Counted from the first letter of the stretch, positions 25,683 to 35,744 are shown. The stretch: DNA of 64,000 bases from Rhodocyclaceae bacterium (GCA_020248265.1 JADCHX010000012.1:127394-191393), one strand, 5' to 3'. Numbers and translations: made by a program. The notes: generated by a model not told the origin, from the letters alone.

Positions 25683-26189
25683 TCAGGGCTGGTATTCGAT
25701 GGCGGTGAGCCAGAGACGGGTGTCGAACTCCAGTTGATGGTAGGCCGGCTCCATGTGCCGGCAAAGCGCGTAGAAGGCCTTGTCATGAGACCGTTCCTTG
25801 AGATGCGCGAGTTCGTGCACCACGATCATCCGCAGCAGGGGTTCCGGAACCTGCCTGAACAGGCCAGCTACGCGGATCTCGCGCTTGGCCTTGAGCCTGC
25901 CGCCCTGTACGCGCGAGACGGCGGTATGCATGCCGAGCGCGTTGCGAACGGCATGCAGCCGGTTGTCGTATGCGACCCGCGACAACGGATCGGCGGTGCG
26001 CAGGTAGCGGCTCTTGATCTGCATCACGTAGCCGTACAGCGCGCCGTCGGTACGGAGATCGTGGGATGGCCCGTGGCGCCGCGAGAGGGTATCCAGCAGC
26101 GTGCCCTGCCGGAGCAGTGAAGCTGCGCCGGCAAGCAGGTCGGGCGGGTAGCCCGCGAGATAAGGCAGCAAGGGAACAGGACAGTCCAC
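25683..26189 (-). CDS. YgjP-like zinc metallopeptidase domain protein (DUF45)
   Basis: A 168-residue protein of the YgjP/DUF45 family. The zincin motif is HELAH (His125, Glu126, His129) within IVVHELAHLKERSHDKAFY, with His135 or His145 likely completing the zinc site. The conserved YHQLEFD block lies near the C-terminus. The start is a GTG at 26189. YgjP is associated with restriction or DNA-related functions in some genomes, but the cellular role of this stand-alone form is not established. A lipoprotein gene ends only 37 bases upstream. Confidence 0.83.
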   Translation of the reverse strand: MDCPVPLLPYLAGYPPDLLAGAASLLRQGTLLDTLSRRHGPSHDLRTDGALYGYVMQIKSRYLRTADPLSRVAYDNRLHAVRNALGMHTAVSRVQGGRLKAKREIRVAGLFRQVPEPLLRMIVVHELAHLKERSHDKAFYALCRHMEPAYHQLEFDTRLWLTAIEYQP

Positions 26190-26226
26190 GCAGGATTCTC
26201 GCCGACAAAGCCGTGCCTGTAGTGCG

Positions 26227-26646
26227 CTACGGCGTGCGAGTGGAACTCGCGGTGCCGGCGCCCTTTGTGTTCCGGTAGACGACAGGATAGCCTTCGCTCG
26301 GATCCACGATCCTGATCACGCCGTCGGCCAGCGAGAAGCCCAGCGTCCTGGCAGGCGTGGAGGGATCGGCCTGGTCCTTGCACTCTGCTTTCGTGAGATC
26401 GGCGTTGAGCTTGCAATCCAGCATCGCCAGGCGGAACTGGGAGCCCTCGATCGTGAGGGTTGCCGCAAGCTGGCCGAACACCTGCAGACCCATCGTCGCG
26501 GTCCCGCGCGACTGTCGATCCTTTGCCAGGAAGTCCGGGCTGGCCCTGGTGGCGCCGATATCGATGGCGTAAGTGCCGTCGACCGGGTTGCTACAACCAC
26601 CGAGCATCAACAGACTCAGCGCAGATGCGCAAATGACCTTTTTCAA
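26227..26646 (-). CDS. Predicted outer-membrane-type lipoprotein of unknown function
   Basis: I do not recognise a family. Using a TTG start at 26646 gives a 139-residue product with a textbook lipoprotein signal: Lys-Lys near the start, a hydrophobic stretch ASALSLLML, and the lipobox LGGC with Cys18. GAGG lies seven bases before the TTG. ATG starts upstream (26691, 26730) would add basic residues and lose this clean signal, so I prefer TTG. The mature part is short, with a two-cysteine pair (DCKLNADLTKAEC). The residue after the lipidated cysteine is Ser, which would favour outer-membrane sorting. Confidence 0.65.
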   Translation of the reverse strand: MKKVICASALSLLMLGGCSNPVDGTYAIDIGATRASPDFLAKDRQSRGTATMGLQVFGQLAATLTIEGSQFRLAMLDCKLNADLTKAECKDQADPSTPARTLGFSLADGVIRIVDPSEGYPVVYRNTKGAGTASSTRTP

Positions 26647-26869
26647 GGCAATCCTCAAACTCAAGATGCGACGGGGAGGGGGAGAATACATGTAACTCGG
26701 CGGACATTTCATGACTGTCGGTACAGTCATCCTTGACCTTGACGGTTCTCAAGGCCGAAGCGGCATGCCATTCCCGGTCGTTCGCAAACCACCGCCGCGC
26801 GGACCGGTGCGCCTCCCCGGGAGTCGCGCATCGTGACGGGGGGGCGAACGGAGCAACACGGCGATCACG

Positions 26870-26898
26870 AAAACAAAAGCCCAGCACGCGGGCTGGGC
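26870..26898 (-). terminator. Rho-independent terminator of the tRNA-Asn gene
   Basis: Read on the minus strand, GCCCAG and CTGGGC form a six-base stem around an eight-base loop, followed by TTTTGTTTT. It lies 15 bases downstream of the tRNA 3' end. Confidence 0.78.
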
Positions 26899-26912
26899 TA
26901 TTCGCTTTCGGA

Positions 26913-26988
26913 TGGCTCCCCGACCTGGGCTCGAACCAGGGACCTGCGGATTAACAGTCCGTCGCTCTACCGACTGAGCTATCGGGGA
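26913..26988 (-). tRNA. tRNA-Asn (anticodon GUU)
   Basis: 76 bases with a complete cloverleaf. The acceptor stem TCCCCGA pairs with TCGGGGA, discriminator G, and the CCA end is encoded. The anticodon is GTT (GACTGTTAATC). D-loop TAGCTCAGTCGGTAGAGC and T-loop GGTTCGAGCC are standard. A consensus promoter lies directly upstream and a terminator downstream, so it is a single-gene transcript. Confidence 0.97.
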
Positions 26989-27003
26989 ACAGGCAAGCCC
27001 ACG

Positions 27004-27032
27004 AATATAGCGAACCCGCCGCGGGTGGTCAA
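27004..27032 (-). promoter_or_regulatory. Sigma70-type promoter of tRNA-Asn
   Basis: Minus-strand TTGACC (27032-27027), a 17-base spacer, then TATATT (27009-27004), ending about 15 bases before the mature tRNA 5' end. Five of six bases match consensus in each hexamer. Confidence 0.85.
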
Positions 27033-27061
27033 TGCACTTTGCAGCGACCGCCCCGCGAAGC

Positions 27062-28282
27062 CTATTTGTCGAGCACGGCTGCGATCGCGTCGGCGACGTA
27101 ATCGAGGTTGCGGCTGTTCAGCGCCGCCACGCAGATCCGCCCGGTGTCGATCGCATAGATCGAGTACTCATCGCGCAACCGGTTGACCTGCTCGGCGGTC
27201 AGCCCCGAATACGAGAACATCCCGCGCTGCTCGATGACGAAATCGAAGTCGGCGCCAGGCACCCGCGCCTTGAGTTTCTCGACCAGTTGCCGGCGCAGCG
27301 ACTTGATGCGATCGCGCATGTGGGCAAGTTCGCTGTCCCACAATGCACGGCCGTCGCCGGAATTGAGGACGCTGGCCACGATCTTCGCCCCGAAACCAGC
27401 GGGATTCGAGTAATTCGTCCGGATCACGCGCTTGAGCTGACTCAGCACGCGGCCGGACTCCTCTTTCGATGTGGTCACCACCGACAGCGCGCCGATACGC
27501 TCGCCGTAAAGCGAAAACGACTTAGAGAAAGAATTCGCGACTACCGACGGTCGGCCGGTTTCGGCAAAGCGCCGGACGACCTCGCCATCGGCATCCAGTC
27601 CGTCGCCGAAGCCCTGGTAGGCGATGTCGAGGAAGGGGATCAGTCCGCGGCGGGTCACCACATCGATGACCGTCGTCCACTGGTCGCGGCTGAGGTCCGC
27701 CCCGGTCGGGTTGTGGCAGCAGGCATGCAGCACGGCGATCGAGCCGGCAGGCATGCGCTCGAAGTCGGCCATCATCCGGTCGAAGGCTACGCCACGGGTC
27801 GCAACGTCGTAGTACGCGTAGTTCTCGACCTGGAAGCCGGCGGCTTCGAACAGGCCGCGGTGGTTTTCCCAACTCGGGTCGCTGATGTAGACCTTCGCGC
27901 CCGGGGCGAAACGCTTCAGGAAGTCTGCGCCGATCTTCAGGCCGCCCGTGCCGCCGAGCGACTGCACGGTCACGACGCGGCCCTCGGTCACCACCGGGCT
28001 GGCGGCGCCGAACACGAGGTCGCGCACCGCGCGGTTGTAGTCGGCGAATCCGTCGCCCTGCAGGTAGACATGCGGGGCAGGCGACTCCTCCATCCGGCGT
28101 TCAGCCTGGCGAACACACTCGAGCAACGGTACCTTGCCGTCCTCGTCATAGTAGACACCGACCCCGAGATTCACCTTCTTCGGGTTCTTGTCGGCGTTGT
28201 AGGCCTCCGTCACACCCAGGATGGGGTCACGTGGGGCCATGGACACTTCGGCGAGGAACGACGGCGTTGCGGGCGGGTTCAT
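27062..28282 (-). CDS. tyrB: Aspartate/aromatic amino acid aminotransferase
   Basis: A 406-residue class I PLP enzyme of the TyrB/AspC group. The Schiff-base lysine is Lys254 in NSFSKSFSLYGERIG, with the CHNPTG motif at 189-194, Asp219 (pyridine N contact) and Tyr222. The substrate-carboxylate arginine is in the C-terminal IYAIDTGRICVAALN. It transaminates Tyr, Phe or Asp with 2-oxoglutarate. The symbol tyrB is likely but aspC cannot be ruled out. The gene is divergent from uvrB across 54 bases, an arrangement common in betaproteobacteria. Confidence 0.9.
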   Translation of the reverse strand: MNPPATPSFLAEVSMAPRDPILGVTEAYNADKNPKKVNLGVGVYYDEDGKVPLLECVRQAERRMEESPAPHVYLQGDGFADYNRAVRDLVFGAASPVVTEGRVVTVQSLGGTGGLKIGADFLKRFAPGAKVYISDPSWENHRGLFEAAGFQVENYAYYDVATRGVAFDRMMADFERMPAGSIAVLHACCHNPTGADLSRDQWTTVIDVVTRRGLIPFLDIAYQGFGDGLDADGEVVRRFAETGRPSVVANSFSKSFSLYGERIGALSVVTTSKEESGRVLSQLKRVIRTNYSNPAGFGAKIVASVLNSGDGRALWDSELAHMRDRIKSLRRQLVEKLKARVPGADFDFVIEQRGMFSYSGLTAEQVNRLRDEYSIYAIDTGRICVAALNSRNLDYVADAIAAVLDK

Positions 28283-28336
28283 GATCGCTTTGCAGATATG
28301 ATGTTCGGTTGAATTTCGACAAAGAGTTTACCTGCA

Positions 28337-30613
28337 ATGGAACGTTCGAGGCGCAATCCCCCCCGGTCAGGCGGCGCGACCGCCGCGCGCGGCGGTGCCC
28401 GGGCCGGCAGCGGCGATGACAACGGCACGGAACTCGCGCTCGCCGAACTTGCGCCGTTCATGCGGCGCGCCGCGCAGAACCGCGACGCGGCGGCGGCGGT
28501 CGGCGAGAGCGCTGGCGCGCCGGCCACGCCGGCGGGCGCGCCGTCGAAGGAACCCGTCGAGGTGAAGACCTGGCCCGGGAGCCCGTTCCGGCTCCACCTG
28601 ATCTATCCGCCGGCCGGCGATCAGCCGACGGCGATCGAGAAGCTGACCGAAGGCATCCGTGACGGCCTGGCGTTCCAGACGCTGCTCGGGGTCACCGGCT
28701 CGGGCAAGACCTACACGATGGCCAACGTGATCGCACGCATCGGACGCCCGGCGCTGCTGCTCGCGCCGAACAAGACGCTGGCTGCCCAGCTCTATGCCGA
28801 GATGCGCGAGTTCTTCCCGGAGAACGCGATCGAGTATTTCGTCTCGTACTACGACTACTACCAGCCCGAGGCGTACGTACCCTCGCGCGACCTGTTCATC
28901 GAGAAGGATTCATCGATCAACGAGCACATCGAGCAGATGCGGCTGTCGGCGACCAAGTCGCTGCTCGAGCGGCGGGACACGATCATCATCGCCACCGTCT
29001 CCTGCATCTACGGCATCGGCGACCCGGTCGACTACCACAGCATGATCCTGCACCTGCGCGCGCAGGAGAAGATCGCGCAGCGCGAAGTGATCAGCCGCCT
29101 TACCACGATGCAATACCAGCGCAACGACATGGAGTTCAAGCGGGGAACCTTCCGGGTGCGCGGCGACACGATCGACATCTTCCCGGCCGAGAGCGCGGAG
29201 ATCGCGGTACGCGTGTCGCTGTTCGACGACGAGATCGAGGAACTCTCGCTGTTCGACCCGCTGACCGGGCATATCCTGCGCAAGACCACGCGCTACACCG
29301 TCTACCCGTCCAGCCACTATGTGACCCCGCGCAGCACGACGCAGCGCGCGGTCGAGGCGATCAAGCTGGAGTTGCACGACCGGATCAACCATTTTGCCGA
29401 AACGGGCAAGCTGATCGAGGCACAGCGCATCGAGCAACGCACGCGCTTCGACCTCGAGATGCTCAACGAGATGGGCTTCTGCAAGGGCATCGAGAACTAC
29501 TCGCGCCACCTGTCGGGCCGGGGTCCCGGCGAACCACCGCCGACGCTGATCGACTACCTGCCGCAGGAGGCGCTGCTGATCATCGACGAAAGTCACGTAA
29601 GCATCCCGCAGGTCGGGGGCATGTACCGCGGCGATCGCGCACGCAAGGAGAACCTGGTCGAATACGGCTTCCGCCTGCCCTCCGCGATGGATAACCGGCC
29701 GCTGAAGTTCGAGGAGTTCGAGCAGTTGATGCCTCAGACCATCTTCGTCTCGGCGACGCCGTCGAACTATGAGCGGGACCACGCGGGCCAGGTGGTTGAA
29801 CAGGTGGTGCGCCCCACCGGCCTGGTCGACCCGCAGATCGAGGTGCGCCCCGCTGCCACGCAGGTCGATGACCTGCTGCTGGAGGCGAAGCTGCGCATCG
29901 CGAAGAACGAGCGGGTGCTGGTGACCACGCTCACCAAGCGCATGGCAGAGGACCTTACCGAGTACCTGTCCGAGCAGGGCATCGCGGTGCGCTACCTGCA
30001 TTCGGACATCGATACCGTCGAGAGGGTAGAGATCATTCGCGACCTGCGTCTGGGCCAGTTCGACGTGCTGGTCGGCATAAACCTGTTGCGCGAAGGACTC
30101 GACCTGCCGGAGGTTTCGCTGGTGGCGATCCTGGACGCCGACAAGGAAGGTTTCCTGCGCTCCGAACGATCGCTGATCCAGACCATCGGACGCGCGGCGC
30201 GGCACCTGAACGGCCGGGCGATCCTGTACGCAGACCGGATCACCGACTCGATGGAGAAGGCGATCGGCGAGACGAACCGTCGGCGCACACGCCAGGAAGC
30301 ACACAACCTGGAGCAGGGCATCACGCCGCGCGGCGTCAAGAAGGAGATCCGCGACCTCATCGACGGCGTCTACGACACCGAACATGCGCACCAGAAGTTG
30401 AAAGCCGCGCAGGACGATGCTGGCTACGAACTGATGAGCGACAAGGAGTTGACGCGGGAGCTCAAGCGCGTCGAGAAGGAGATGATGGAGCGGGCGCGCA
30501 ACCTCGAGTTCGAAAAGGCTGCCCAGGCACGCGATCGGCTCAATGCGCTCAAGGAACTGCTGTTCGGACGCGGTCGGGAGACCGAACCCTCCGCGGATCC
30601 CGGCAGCCGCTGA
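28337..30613 (+). CDS. uvrB: Excinuclease ABC subunit B
   Basis: UvrB is the DNA-damage-verifying helicase of nucleotide excision repair, acting with UvrA and UvrC. Walker A is [15 protein letters not shown], the beta-hairpin [12 protein letters not shown], the DEAH-type box DESHV, helicase motifs V-VI (GRAARHLNG), and the C-terminal UvrC-binding UVR coiled coil ([20 protein letters not shown]). With the ATG at 28337 it is 758 residues, about 80 longer than usual; the extra N-terminal part is Arg/Gly/Ala-rich. A GTG at 28562 with AAGGA upstream would give a normal 683-residue protein, so the start is uncertain. No LexA box was seen in the short upstream gap. It runs divergently from the aminotransferase. 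Confidence 0.93.
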   Translation: MERSRRNPPRSGGATAARGGARAGSGDDNGTELALAELAPFMRRAAQNRDAAAAVGESAGAPATPAGAPSKEPVEVKTWPGSPFRLHLIYPPAGDQPTAIEKLTEGIRDGLAFQTLLGVTGSGKTYTMANVIARIGRPALLLAPNKTLAAQLYAEMREFFPENAIEYFVSYYDYYQPEAYVPSRDLFIEKDSSINEHIEQMRLSATKSLLERRDTIIIATVSCIYGIGDPVDYHSMILHLRAQEKIAQREVISRLTTMQYQRNDMEFKRGTFRVRGDTIDIFPAESAEIAVRVSLFDDEIEELSLFDPLTGHILRKTTRYTVYPSSHYVTPRSTTQRAVEAIKLELHDRINHFAETGKLIEAQRIEQRTRFDLEMLNEMGFCKGIENYSRHLSGRGPGEPPPTLIDYLPQEALLIIDESHVSIPQVGGMYRGDRARKENLVEYGFRLPSAMDNRPLKFEEFEQLMPQTIFVSATPSNYERDHAGQVVEQVVRPTGLVDPQIEVRPAATQVDDLLLEAKLRIAKNERVLVTTLTKRMAEDLTEYLSEQGIAVRYLHSDIDTVERVEIIRDLRLGQFDVLVGINLLREGLDLPEVSLVAILDADKEGFLRSERSLIQTIGRAARHLNGRAILYADRITDSMEKAIGETNRRRTRQEAHNLEQGITPRGVKKEIRDLIDGVYDTEHAHQKLKAAQDDAGYELMSDKELTRELKRVEKEMMERARNLEFEKAAQARDRLNALKELLFGRGRETEPSADPGSR

Positions 30614-30625
30614 GGCGGCAAGGAG

Positions 30626-30658
30626 AAAAAAAGCCCGGCTCCTCGCGGGGCCGGGCCT
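30626..30658 (-). terminator. Strong terminator of rne (possibly bidirectional)
   Basis: GCCCGGC and GCCGGGC form a seven-base stem around a ten-base loop. On the minus strand it is followed by a seven-base U-tract, so it terminates rne. On the plus strand, after uvrB, only CTTCG follows. Confidence 0.85.
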
Positions 30659-30676
30659 TCGACAGCAGTACGCCGA

Positions 30677-33550
30677 CTACGACCTCCGGGTCTCGATCTG
30701 CACCAGGGCATCCGCATCGGCCGCGGCCACAGGCGCGACGGGCCTCGGACGCGGCGCACGCCGCTGCACCGGCGCCGCTTCGACGGCTGCCGGCGGTACC
30801 ACTGCGGCACTCGGCCGGGTCTCGATCATGACCAGATCGGAAGGCAGTACGATCGGCTCGGGTGCAGTCGCGATCTGCTTGCGGCGCTCTGCTGGTACCG
30901 TCTCGACGGGCGCGGCGGCAGTGGCAGCGGCAGGCACCACATCGGCGGACGGCCCCGTTGCGATCGATTCCACCTGCACGAGGTCGCTTGAGAGCGGCGC
31001 AGACGGTACCGGCAACACCGCGACCGGCTGAGGTACCGGCTCGGCTGCAGCCCCGGCCGCATCGGCAACCGGCGCGGCTGCGGCTGGAACCGGCAGCACC
31101 TCGACAGTCGCCGCTGCAGACGATGAGGTCGCAACCGTCGAGGCTGTCGCCTCCGCAACGGCAGGCGCCGCCACCGCTTCGATAGCCGCGGCAGCGAGTG
31201 TCGCCGACGCTGCCATTTCGTCACTTCCGGCAGCGCCTTCGGCCGCGCGGGCGGTGTCGGCCGCGCCTGCATCGCCTTCGTTGCGACGCTCGCCACCACC
31301 ACCTCGGCGTCCACGCCGACGGCGCGGGCGCCCTTCGCGGCCCTCGCGCACTTCACCTGCCGCATCGGCTGCGGGAAGGCCTGCATCTGTCACCAAACCT
31401 TCGGCTGCACTGGCGTCCGACGCGCGCTCGCGCGGGGGACGCTGTTCGCGCTCCGCCCTCGGCTCCCTGGGTTCCCTCGACTCGCGCGGCTCACGGGCTG
31501 GACGTGCTTCAAGCGCCGCACCCGTCGCGCCGGCCGGTACATCGGTGCGCGGAGCGCCATCGCGCCCGCCACGGTTGCGCTCGCCGCGGGCAGGGCGCTC
31601 GCCGCGGGCATCGCGTGCTCCCTCCGCGCGTGGCTCGCCACCGCGGCCTTCACGCCTCGGTTCGGAAGAGCGTTCGCCGCGCTCGGGCCGGTCGCCCCGT
31701 CCACCACGGCGACGCTCGCCGTCACGCGCGCCGCCACGGCGGCTGGCGTCGCCGCTCGGCGACCGCGCAGCCGGAGTTGCCGGCGCGGCTGCGGCCGGTG
31801 CAGCCTCTGCCTGTACGGTTGGCGCTGACGGTTTGCTGCTGAGCCAGCCGAACATCTTGTCGAACAAAGAGCGAGGCGCCGGTGCAGGCGCTGCAACAAC
31901 CGGAGCCGGGACCGCCACGGGCGAAGGCGTCGGCGGCGGTGCCTCCGGGTTGATGCCCTGCACGGCAGCCTGCGGGCGCTGCGGGCGCTCGGCCGGCATT
32001 CCGGGCAGCGTCTCGGGCGCCTCCGGTGCCACGACCAGCTGGTAGCTGGCCGCCGGCGGCTCGGACGCGTTCAGTTCGTCATGGCGCAGCCGGACCACCG
32101 TGTAGTTCGGCGTCTCGAGGTGCAGATTCGGCACCAGCACCACGTTGACCTTCTGCCGCAGCTCGATGCTCTGTATATCCTGCCGCTTCTCGTTCAGCAG
32201 AAAGGTCGCGACATCGACCGGCACCTGCGCGTGGACGGCGCCGGTGTTCTCCTTCATCGCCTCTTCCTGCAGGATACGCAGGATGTGCAGCGCGGTCGAC
32301 TCGATGCCGCGCACGAAGCCGGTGCCATGGCAGCGCGGGCATGGAATGTGCGCCGACTCGCCCAGCGAAGGACGCAGCCGCTGGCGAGACAACTCCATCA
32401 GGCCGAACCGGGAAATCTTCCCCATCTGCACGCGGGCTCGATCGACGTGCAACGCATCGCGCAGGCGAGTTTCCACCTCGCGCTGGTTGCGGGCGTTCTC
32501 CATGTCGATGAAGTCGATGACGATCAGGCCGCCGAGGTCGCGCAAACGCAATTGCCGAGCGATTTCGTCGGCCGCCTCGCAGTTGGTGTTGAACGCGGTG
32601 GTTTCGATGTCACCACCACGCGTCGATCGTGCCGAGTTGACGTCCACCGACACCAGCGCCTCGGTGTGGTCGATGACGATCGCACCGCCAGAGGGCAGCG
32701 TGACCTGGCGCGAATACGCACTCTCGATCTGATGTTCGATCTGGAAGCGGGAGAACAGCGGGACGTCGTCGCGATAATGCTTTATCAGATCGAGGTTTCC
32801 AGGCATCACTGCGGCCATGAACGAACGGGCCTGATCGTAGATGTCCGGGGTATCGATCAGGATTTCGCCGATGTCCTGGCTGAAGTAGTCGCGGATCGCG
32901 CGGATGACCAGGCTGCTCTCGAGGTATATCAGCGAGGGCGCTGATTCGCGTTTCGCCGCCGACTCGATCGCCTCCCACAGCCGCAACAGATAAGCGAGGT
33001 CCCACTGGAGTTCTTCCAGCGTGCGGCCGATGCCGGCGGTGCGCGCGATCACGCTCATGCCGGAGGGCACGTCCAGCTGGGCGACCAGGTCGCGCAGCTC
33101 GTTGCGGTCTTCGCCTTCGATGCGCCTGGAAACCCCGCCGCCCCGGGGGTTGTTCGGCATCAGCACGATGTAGCGGCCGGCCAGGCTTATGTACGTAGTG
33201 AGGGCCGCACCCTTTGTGCCGCGTTCGTCCTTGTCGATCTGGACGATGACTTCCTGGCCTTCGCGCAGCGCGTCCTTGATGGTGGCGCGTGAGGGATCGG
33301 TCTCGGCGCCGCTGCGGAAATTGGAGCGTGCAACCTCCTTGAATGGCAGGAAGCCGTGGCGGTCAGCGCCGTAATCGATGAAGGCAGCTTCGAGGCTCGG
33401 CTCGACCCGGGTGATGGTGCCCTTGTATATGTTGCTCTTGCGCTGCTCTTTTCCTGCGGTTTCGATATCGAGGTCGATCAGCTTCTGGCCATCGACGATT
33501 GCGACGCGGAGCTCTTCCGCCTGCGTCGCATTGAACAACATGCGTTTCAT
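30677..33550 (-). CDS. rne: Ribonuclease E
   Basis: A 957-residue RNase E/G with the catalytic half first: S1 domain (about 35-120), RNase H-like and DNase I-like regions ([16 protein letters not shown] carries acidic catalytic residues), and the zinc-link motif [12 protein letters not shown] (about residues 403-414). From about residue 540 the rest is low-complexity, first Pro/Ala-rich, then a long Arg/Gly/Glu-rich stretch suited to RNA binding, then an Ala/Val/Pro tail with three copies of an LVxIE-like motif (855-862, 904-911, 947-954). It processes rRNA, tRNA and mRNA and scaffolds the degradosome. It is transcribed away from rluC and probably autoregulated through its long leader. Confidence 0.94.
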   Translation of the reverse strand: MKRMLFNATQAEELRVAIVDGQKLIDLDIETAGKEQRKSNIYKGTITRVEPSLEAAFIDYGADRHGFLPFKEVARSNFRSGAETDPSRATIKDALREGQEVIVQIDKDERGTKGAALTTYISLAGRYIVLMPNNPRGGGVSRRIEGEDRNELRDLVAQLDVPSGMSVIARTAGIGRTLEELQWDLAYLLRLWEAIESAAKRESAPSLIYLESSLVIRAIRDYFSQDIGEILIDTPDIYDQARSFMAAVMPGNLDLIKHYRDDVPLFSRFQIEHQIESAYSRQVTLPSGGAIVIDHTEALVSVDVNSARSTRGGDIETTAFNTNCEAADEIARQLRLRDLGGLIVIDFIDMENARNQREVETRLRDALHVDRARVQMGKISRFGLMELSRQRLRPSLGESAHIPCPRCHGTGFVRGIESTALHILRILQEEAMKENTGAVHAQVPVDVATFLLNEKRQDIQSIELRQKVNVVLVPNLHLETPNYTVVRLRHDELNASEPPAASYQLVVAPEAPETLPGMPAERPQRPQAAVQGINPEAPPPTPSPVAVPAPVVAAPAPAPRSLFDKMFGWLSSKPSAPTVQAEAAPAAAAPATPAARSPSGDASRRGGARDGERRRGGRGDRPERGERSSEPRREGRGGEPRAEGARDARGERPARGERNRGGRDGAPRTDVPAGATGAALEARPAREPRESREPREPRAEREQRPPRERASDASAAEGLVTDAGLPAADAAGEVREGREGRPRRRRGRRGGGGERRNEGDAGAADTARAAEGAAGSDEMAASATLAAAAIEAVAAPAVAEATASTVATSSSAAATVEVLPVPAAAAPVADAAGAAAEPVPQPVAVLPVPSAPLSSDLVQVESIATGPSADVVPAAATAAAPVETVPAERRKQIATAPEPIVLPSDLVMIETRPSAAVVPPAAVEAAPVQRRAPRPRPVAPVAAADADALVQIETRRS

Positions 33551-34046
33551 TGATTCAGACTCCCGCGATCAAGCACGGGGTCGCTCGAAGCAGGGCGCGC
33601 AGGGCAACCGGAGGCCGGTTGCAGTTGCGTCAGGTCAGTGGTGAGGGGTCTCGCACCTTTTCTGTCGGGGACACGCTTCTGACGGGCATCCGGGTCCCGT
33701 CGCTCGACCCGGGGTCGACATGCGTGGTACCTGAGTAAATGACCGGAAGCAAAGGAAAGACATCGAACGGACCAGCCAGGCTTCTGCGTCTGCATGCCGC
33801 GTTGGCGCGCTGCGGAAAGGCCGCTGCAACACACTCCCGCGGTGTTACGCACTTGATCGAGTAAGATCGCTGCTTGTTCAGGTGAGCGAAAGTAACCTGT
33901 GGATATCACGGAAAACCGGTTTGGGTGTAACACTTCGGCCGGAAGGTTGTCCAGCACCATGATCGAGCCTAAAGGCTTGATCGTTCAGCAAGTCTCTCGC
34001 GTGCGAGGACTGTCCGCGGGTTTCGACCCGTCAGCAGTATAGCAAG
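33551..34046 (-). other. Long rne-rluC intergenic region, rne leader
   Basis: 496 bases without a supported gene. E. coli rne has a leader of about 360 bases that RNase E cleaves for autoregulation, and this region is of similar size. A perfect CCGGGTC...GACCCGG hairpin lies at 33690-33712, followed by other GC-rich partial inverted repeats. A second, imperfect palindrome (one G.T mismatch) is at 33962-33982. No reading frame in either direction has a family resemblance. Confidence 0.45.
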
Positions 34047-34063
34047 ATGGAACCCGCAGGCAA
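34036..34063 (-). promoter_or_regulatory. Candidate rne promoter inside the start of rluC
   Basis: Minus-strand TTGCCT (34063-34058), a 16-base spacer, TATACT (34041-34036). Transcription from here would give an rne leader of about 480 bases. The -35 is partly within the rluC coding start. Confidence 0.4.
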
Positions 34064-35069
34064 AGCGGCCGTTCGGCTGGAAATCGTTGACGAATCAAGC
34101 GCGAACCAGCGACTCGACAACTTTCTCCTGAAGATCCTCAAAGGGGTGCCCAAGAGCCACGTGTACCGTCTGCTGCGGCGCGGCGAGGTTCGGGTGAACG
34201 GGCAGCGCGCCCAGCCCGAGCGAAGGCTGGTGCTCGATGACAAGGTTCGGGTGCCCCCTGTTCGCCTCGGCGCAGCAAGCGCCAGCACCGCGCCGCGCAA
34301 CGGGAGCGAAATGCCAGTGCTCGGCGCGCACGTCATCTACGAGGACGACTGGCTGCTGGTGCTCGACAAGCCGTCGGGATGGGCTGTGCACGGCGGCAGT
34401 GGCGTCGCCCGGGGCGTTATCGAACAACTCAGGGCCGAGCGGCCGACCGCGAAGTTTCTCGAACTGGTCCACCGGATCGACCGCGATACCTCGGGGTTGC
34501 TGCTGCTGGCCAAGAAGCGCAGCGTGCTTACCGCGCTGCACGAAGATCTCCGCGAGGGACGGGTCACCAAGCATTACCGTGTGCTCGCCCATGGAACGTG
34601 GCGGAAGGGGCGCCGGATGATCGACGCGCCGCTGCAGGAAACGCTTCAGGGGGTCGCGGAGAAACGCATGCGGGTGCCCGGGGCAGGGGATACCAGTCAT
34701 TCTGTCAGTGCGAAGACAGAATTTACACCACTGTCCGTCTGGAAGGCCTTCAGCCTGCTGGACGCACATCTCTTTACCGGCAGGACGCACCAGATCCGTG
34801 TACACCTCGCGCACGTGTCCCATCCGATCCTCGGTGACGACAAGTATGGCGACCCGGAGCGCGACAAGCCGTTGAAGAAGCTCGGCATCCGCCGGCTGAT
34901 GCTGCATGCGTTCAGCCTTTGCTTCAGGCATCCCGGCACTGGCGCGCCGATGTCGATCGAAGCGCCGCTGCCCCCCGATTTCATTTCATTCATCGAGCAA
35001 CTCGACGCCCGCGCGGCCGAAGAGCGGCTCCTGCGTACCACGAAAGCCCCCGATGCCCACCCGGTTTGA
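34047..35069 (+). CDS. rluC: 23S rRNA pseudouridine synthase RluC
   Basis: A 340-residue RluA-family pseudouridine synthase. An S4 RNA-binding domain (about 20-75, QRLDNFLLKILKGVPKSHVY) precedes the catalytic domain, whose nucleophile is Asp145 in VHRIDRDTSGLLLLAK. RluC modifies U955, U2504 and U2580 of 23S rRNA in E. coli. The assignment to RluC rather than RluD rests on position next to rne, the usual order in proteobacteria, and on S4-domain length. It overlaps the HAD phosphatase start by 17 bases. Confidence 0.9.
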   Translation: MEPAGKAAVRLEIVDESSANQRLDNFLLKILKGVPKSHVYRLLRRGEVRVNGQRAQPERRLVLDDKVRVPPVRLGAASASTAPRNGSEMPVLGAHVIYEDDWLLVLDKPSGWAVHGGSGVARGVIEQLRAERPTAKFLELVHRIDRDTSGLLLLAKKRSVLTALHEDLREGRVTKHYRVLAHGTWRKGRRMIDAPLQETLQGVAEKRMRVPGAGDTSHSVSAKTEFTPLSVWKAFSLLDAHLFTGRTHQIRVHLAHVSHPILGDDKYGDPERDKPLKKLGIRRLMLHAFSLCFRHPGTGAPMSIEAPLPPDFISFIEQLDARAAEERLLRTTKAPDAHPV

Positions 35070-35709
35070 CCTGATCGTATTCGACTGGGACGGCACGCTC
35101 GCCGATTCCACCGGCCTGATCGCGCGTTGCATCCAGCAGGCCTGTGCCGACATCGGTGCGCCGGTGCCGACTGAACAAAGGGCGCGTTACGTGATCGGAC
35201 TCGGCCTCGACGATGCGCTCGCCCACCTCGTGCCGGAACTCCCGCAATCGGACTACCGCAGGCTCGCCGACAGTTATCGTGCCCATTACTTTTCCGGTGA
35301 CGCGCAGATTCCTCTGTTCGAGGGCGCGAAGGCGGCACTGCACGACCTGCGCGCGAACGGATTCCGGCTTGCGGTAGCCACCGGAAAGACACGGCGGGGG
35401 CTGGACCGGGCCATGCTCAACCTGGGCGTCGAAGACTGCTTCGATGCAACCCGCTGTGCGGACGAGACAGCCTCCAAGCCCGATCCCATGATGTTGCACG
35501 AACTTTTCGCCGAACTGGGTATCGGTGCCGATCGCAGCGTGATGGTGGGCGACACCACCCACGATCTCGACATGGCGCGGGCAGCGGGCGTTGCCGGCGT
35601 GGCTGTGACGTATGGCGCCCATCCCGGGCCGCACCTGGCGGCGGCATCGCCAATCGCCTGCATCGACCGATTCGACGAACTGCACCACTGGCTCAGGCAG
35701 CACGCCTGA
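35053..35709 (+). CDS. HAD-superfamily phosphatase (phosphoglycolate-phosphatase-like)
   Basis: This 218-residue HAD hydrolase has motif I DWDGTLADST (Asp11 nucleophile, Asp13 acid/base), motif II in AVATGKTRRGL, motif III lysine in ETASKPDP and motif IV MVGDTTHDLDMA. The helical cap between motifs I and II is of the subclass IA type typical of phosphoglycolate phosphatase. It begins inside the end of rluC and precedes sppA, so the three form one unit. Phosphoglycolate or another small phosphate is the likely substrate; this cannot be proved here. Confidence 0.85.
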   Translation: MPTRFDLIVFDWDGTLADSTGLIARCIQQACADIGAPVPTEQRARYVIGLGLDDALAHLVPELPQSDYRRLADSYRAHYFSGDAQIPLFEGAKAALHDLRANGFRLAVATGKTRRGLDRAMLNLGVEDCFDATRCADETASKPDPMMLHELFAELGIGADRSVMVGDTTHDLDMARAAGVAGVAVTYGAHPGPHLAAASPIACIDRFDELHHWLRQHA

Positions 35710-35744
35710 CCTGCCGCACGACCGCATAGGGGGAGAACGATCGC

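Noticed and set aside
28283..28336. LexA (SOS) box between the aminotransferase and uvrB
   Set aside because: No CTGT-N8-ACAG-like palindrome is present in the 54-base gap. Weak promoter-like pieces (TATGAT on plus, TTGTCG on minus) were not good enough to call.
33840..33990. Small palindromes with GATCGAG/CTTGATC as operator sites
   Set aside because: They are imperfect, single copies with no known factor; described only as part of the intergenic region.
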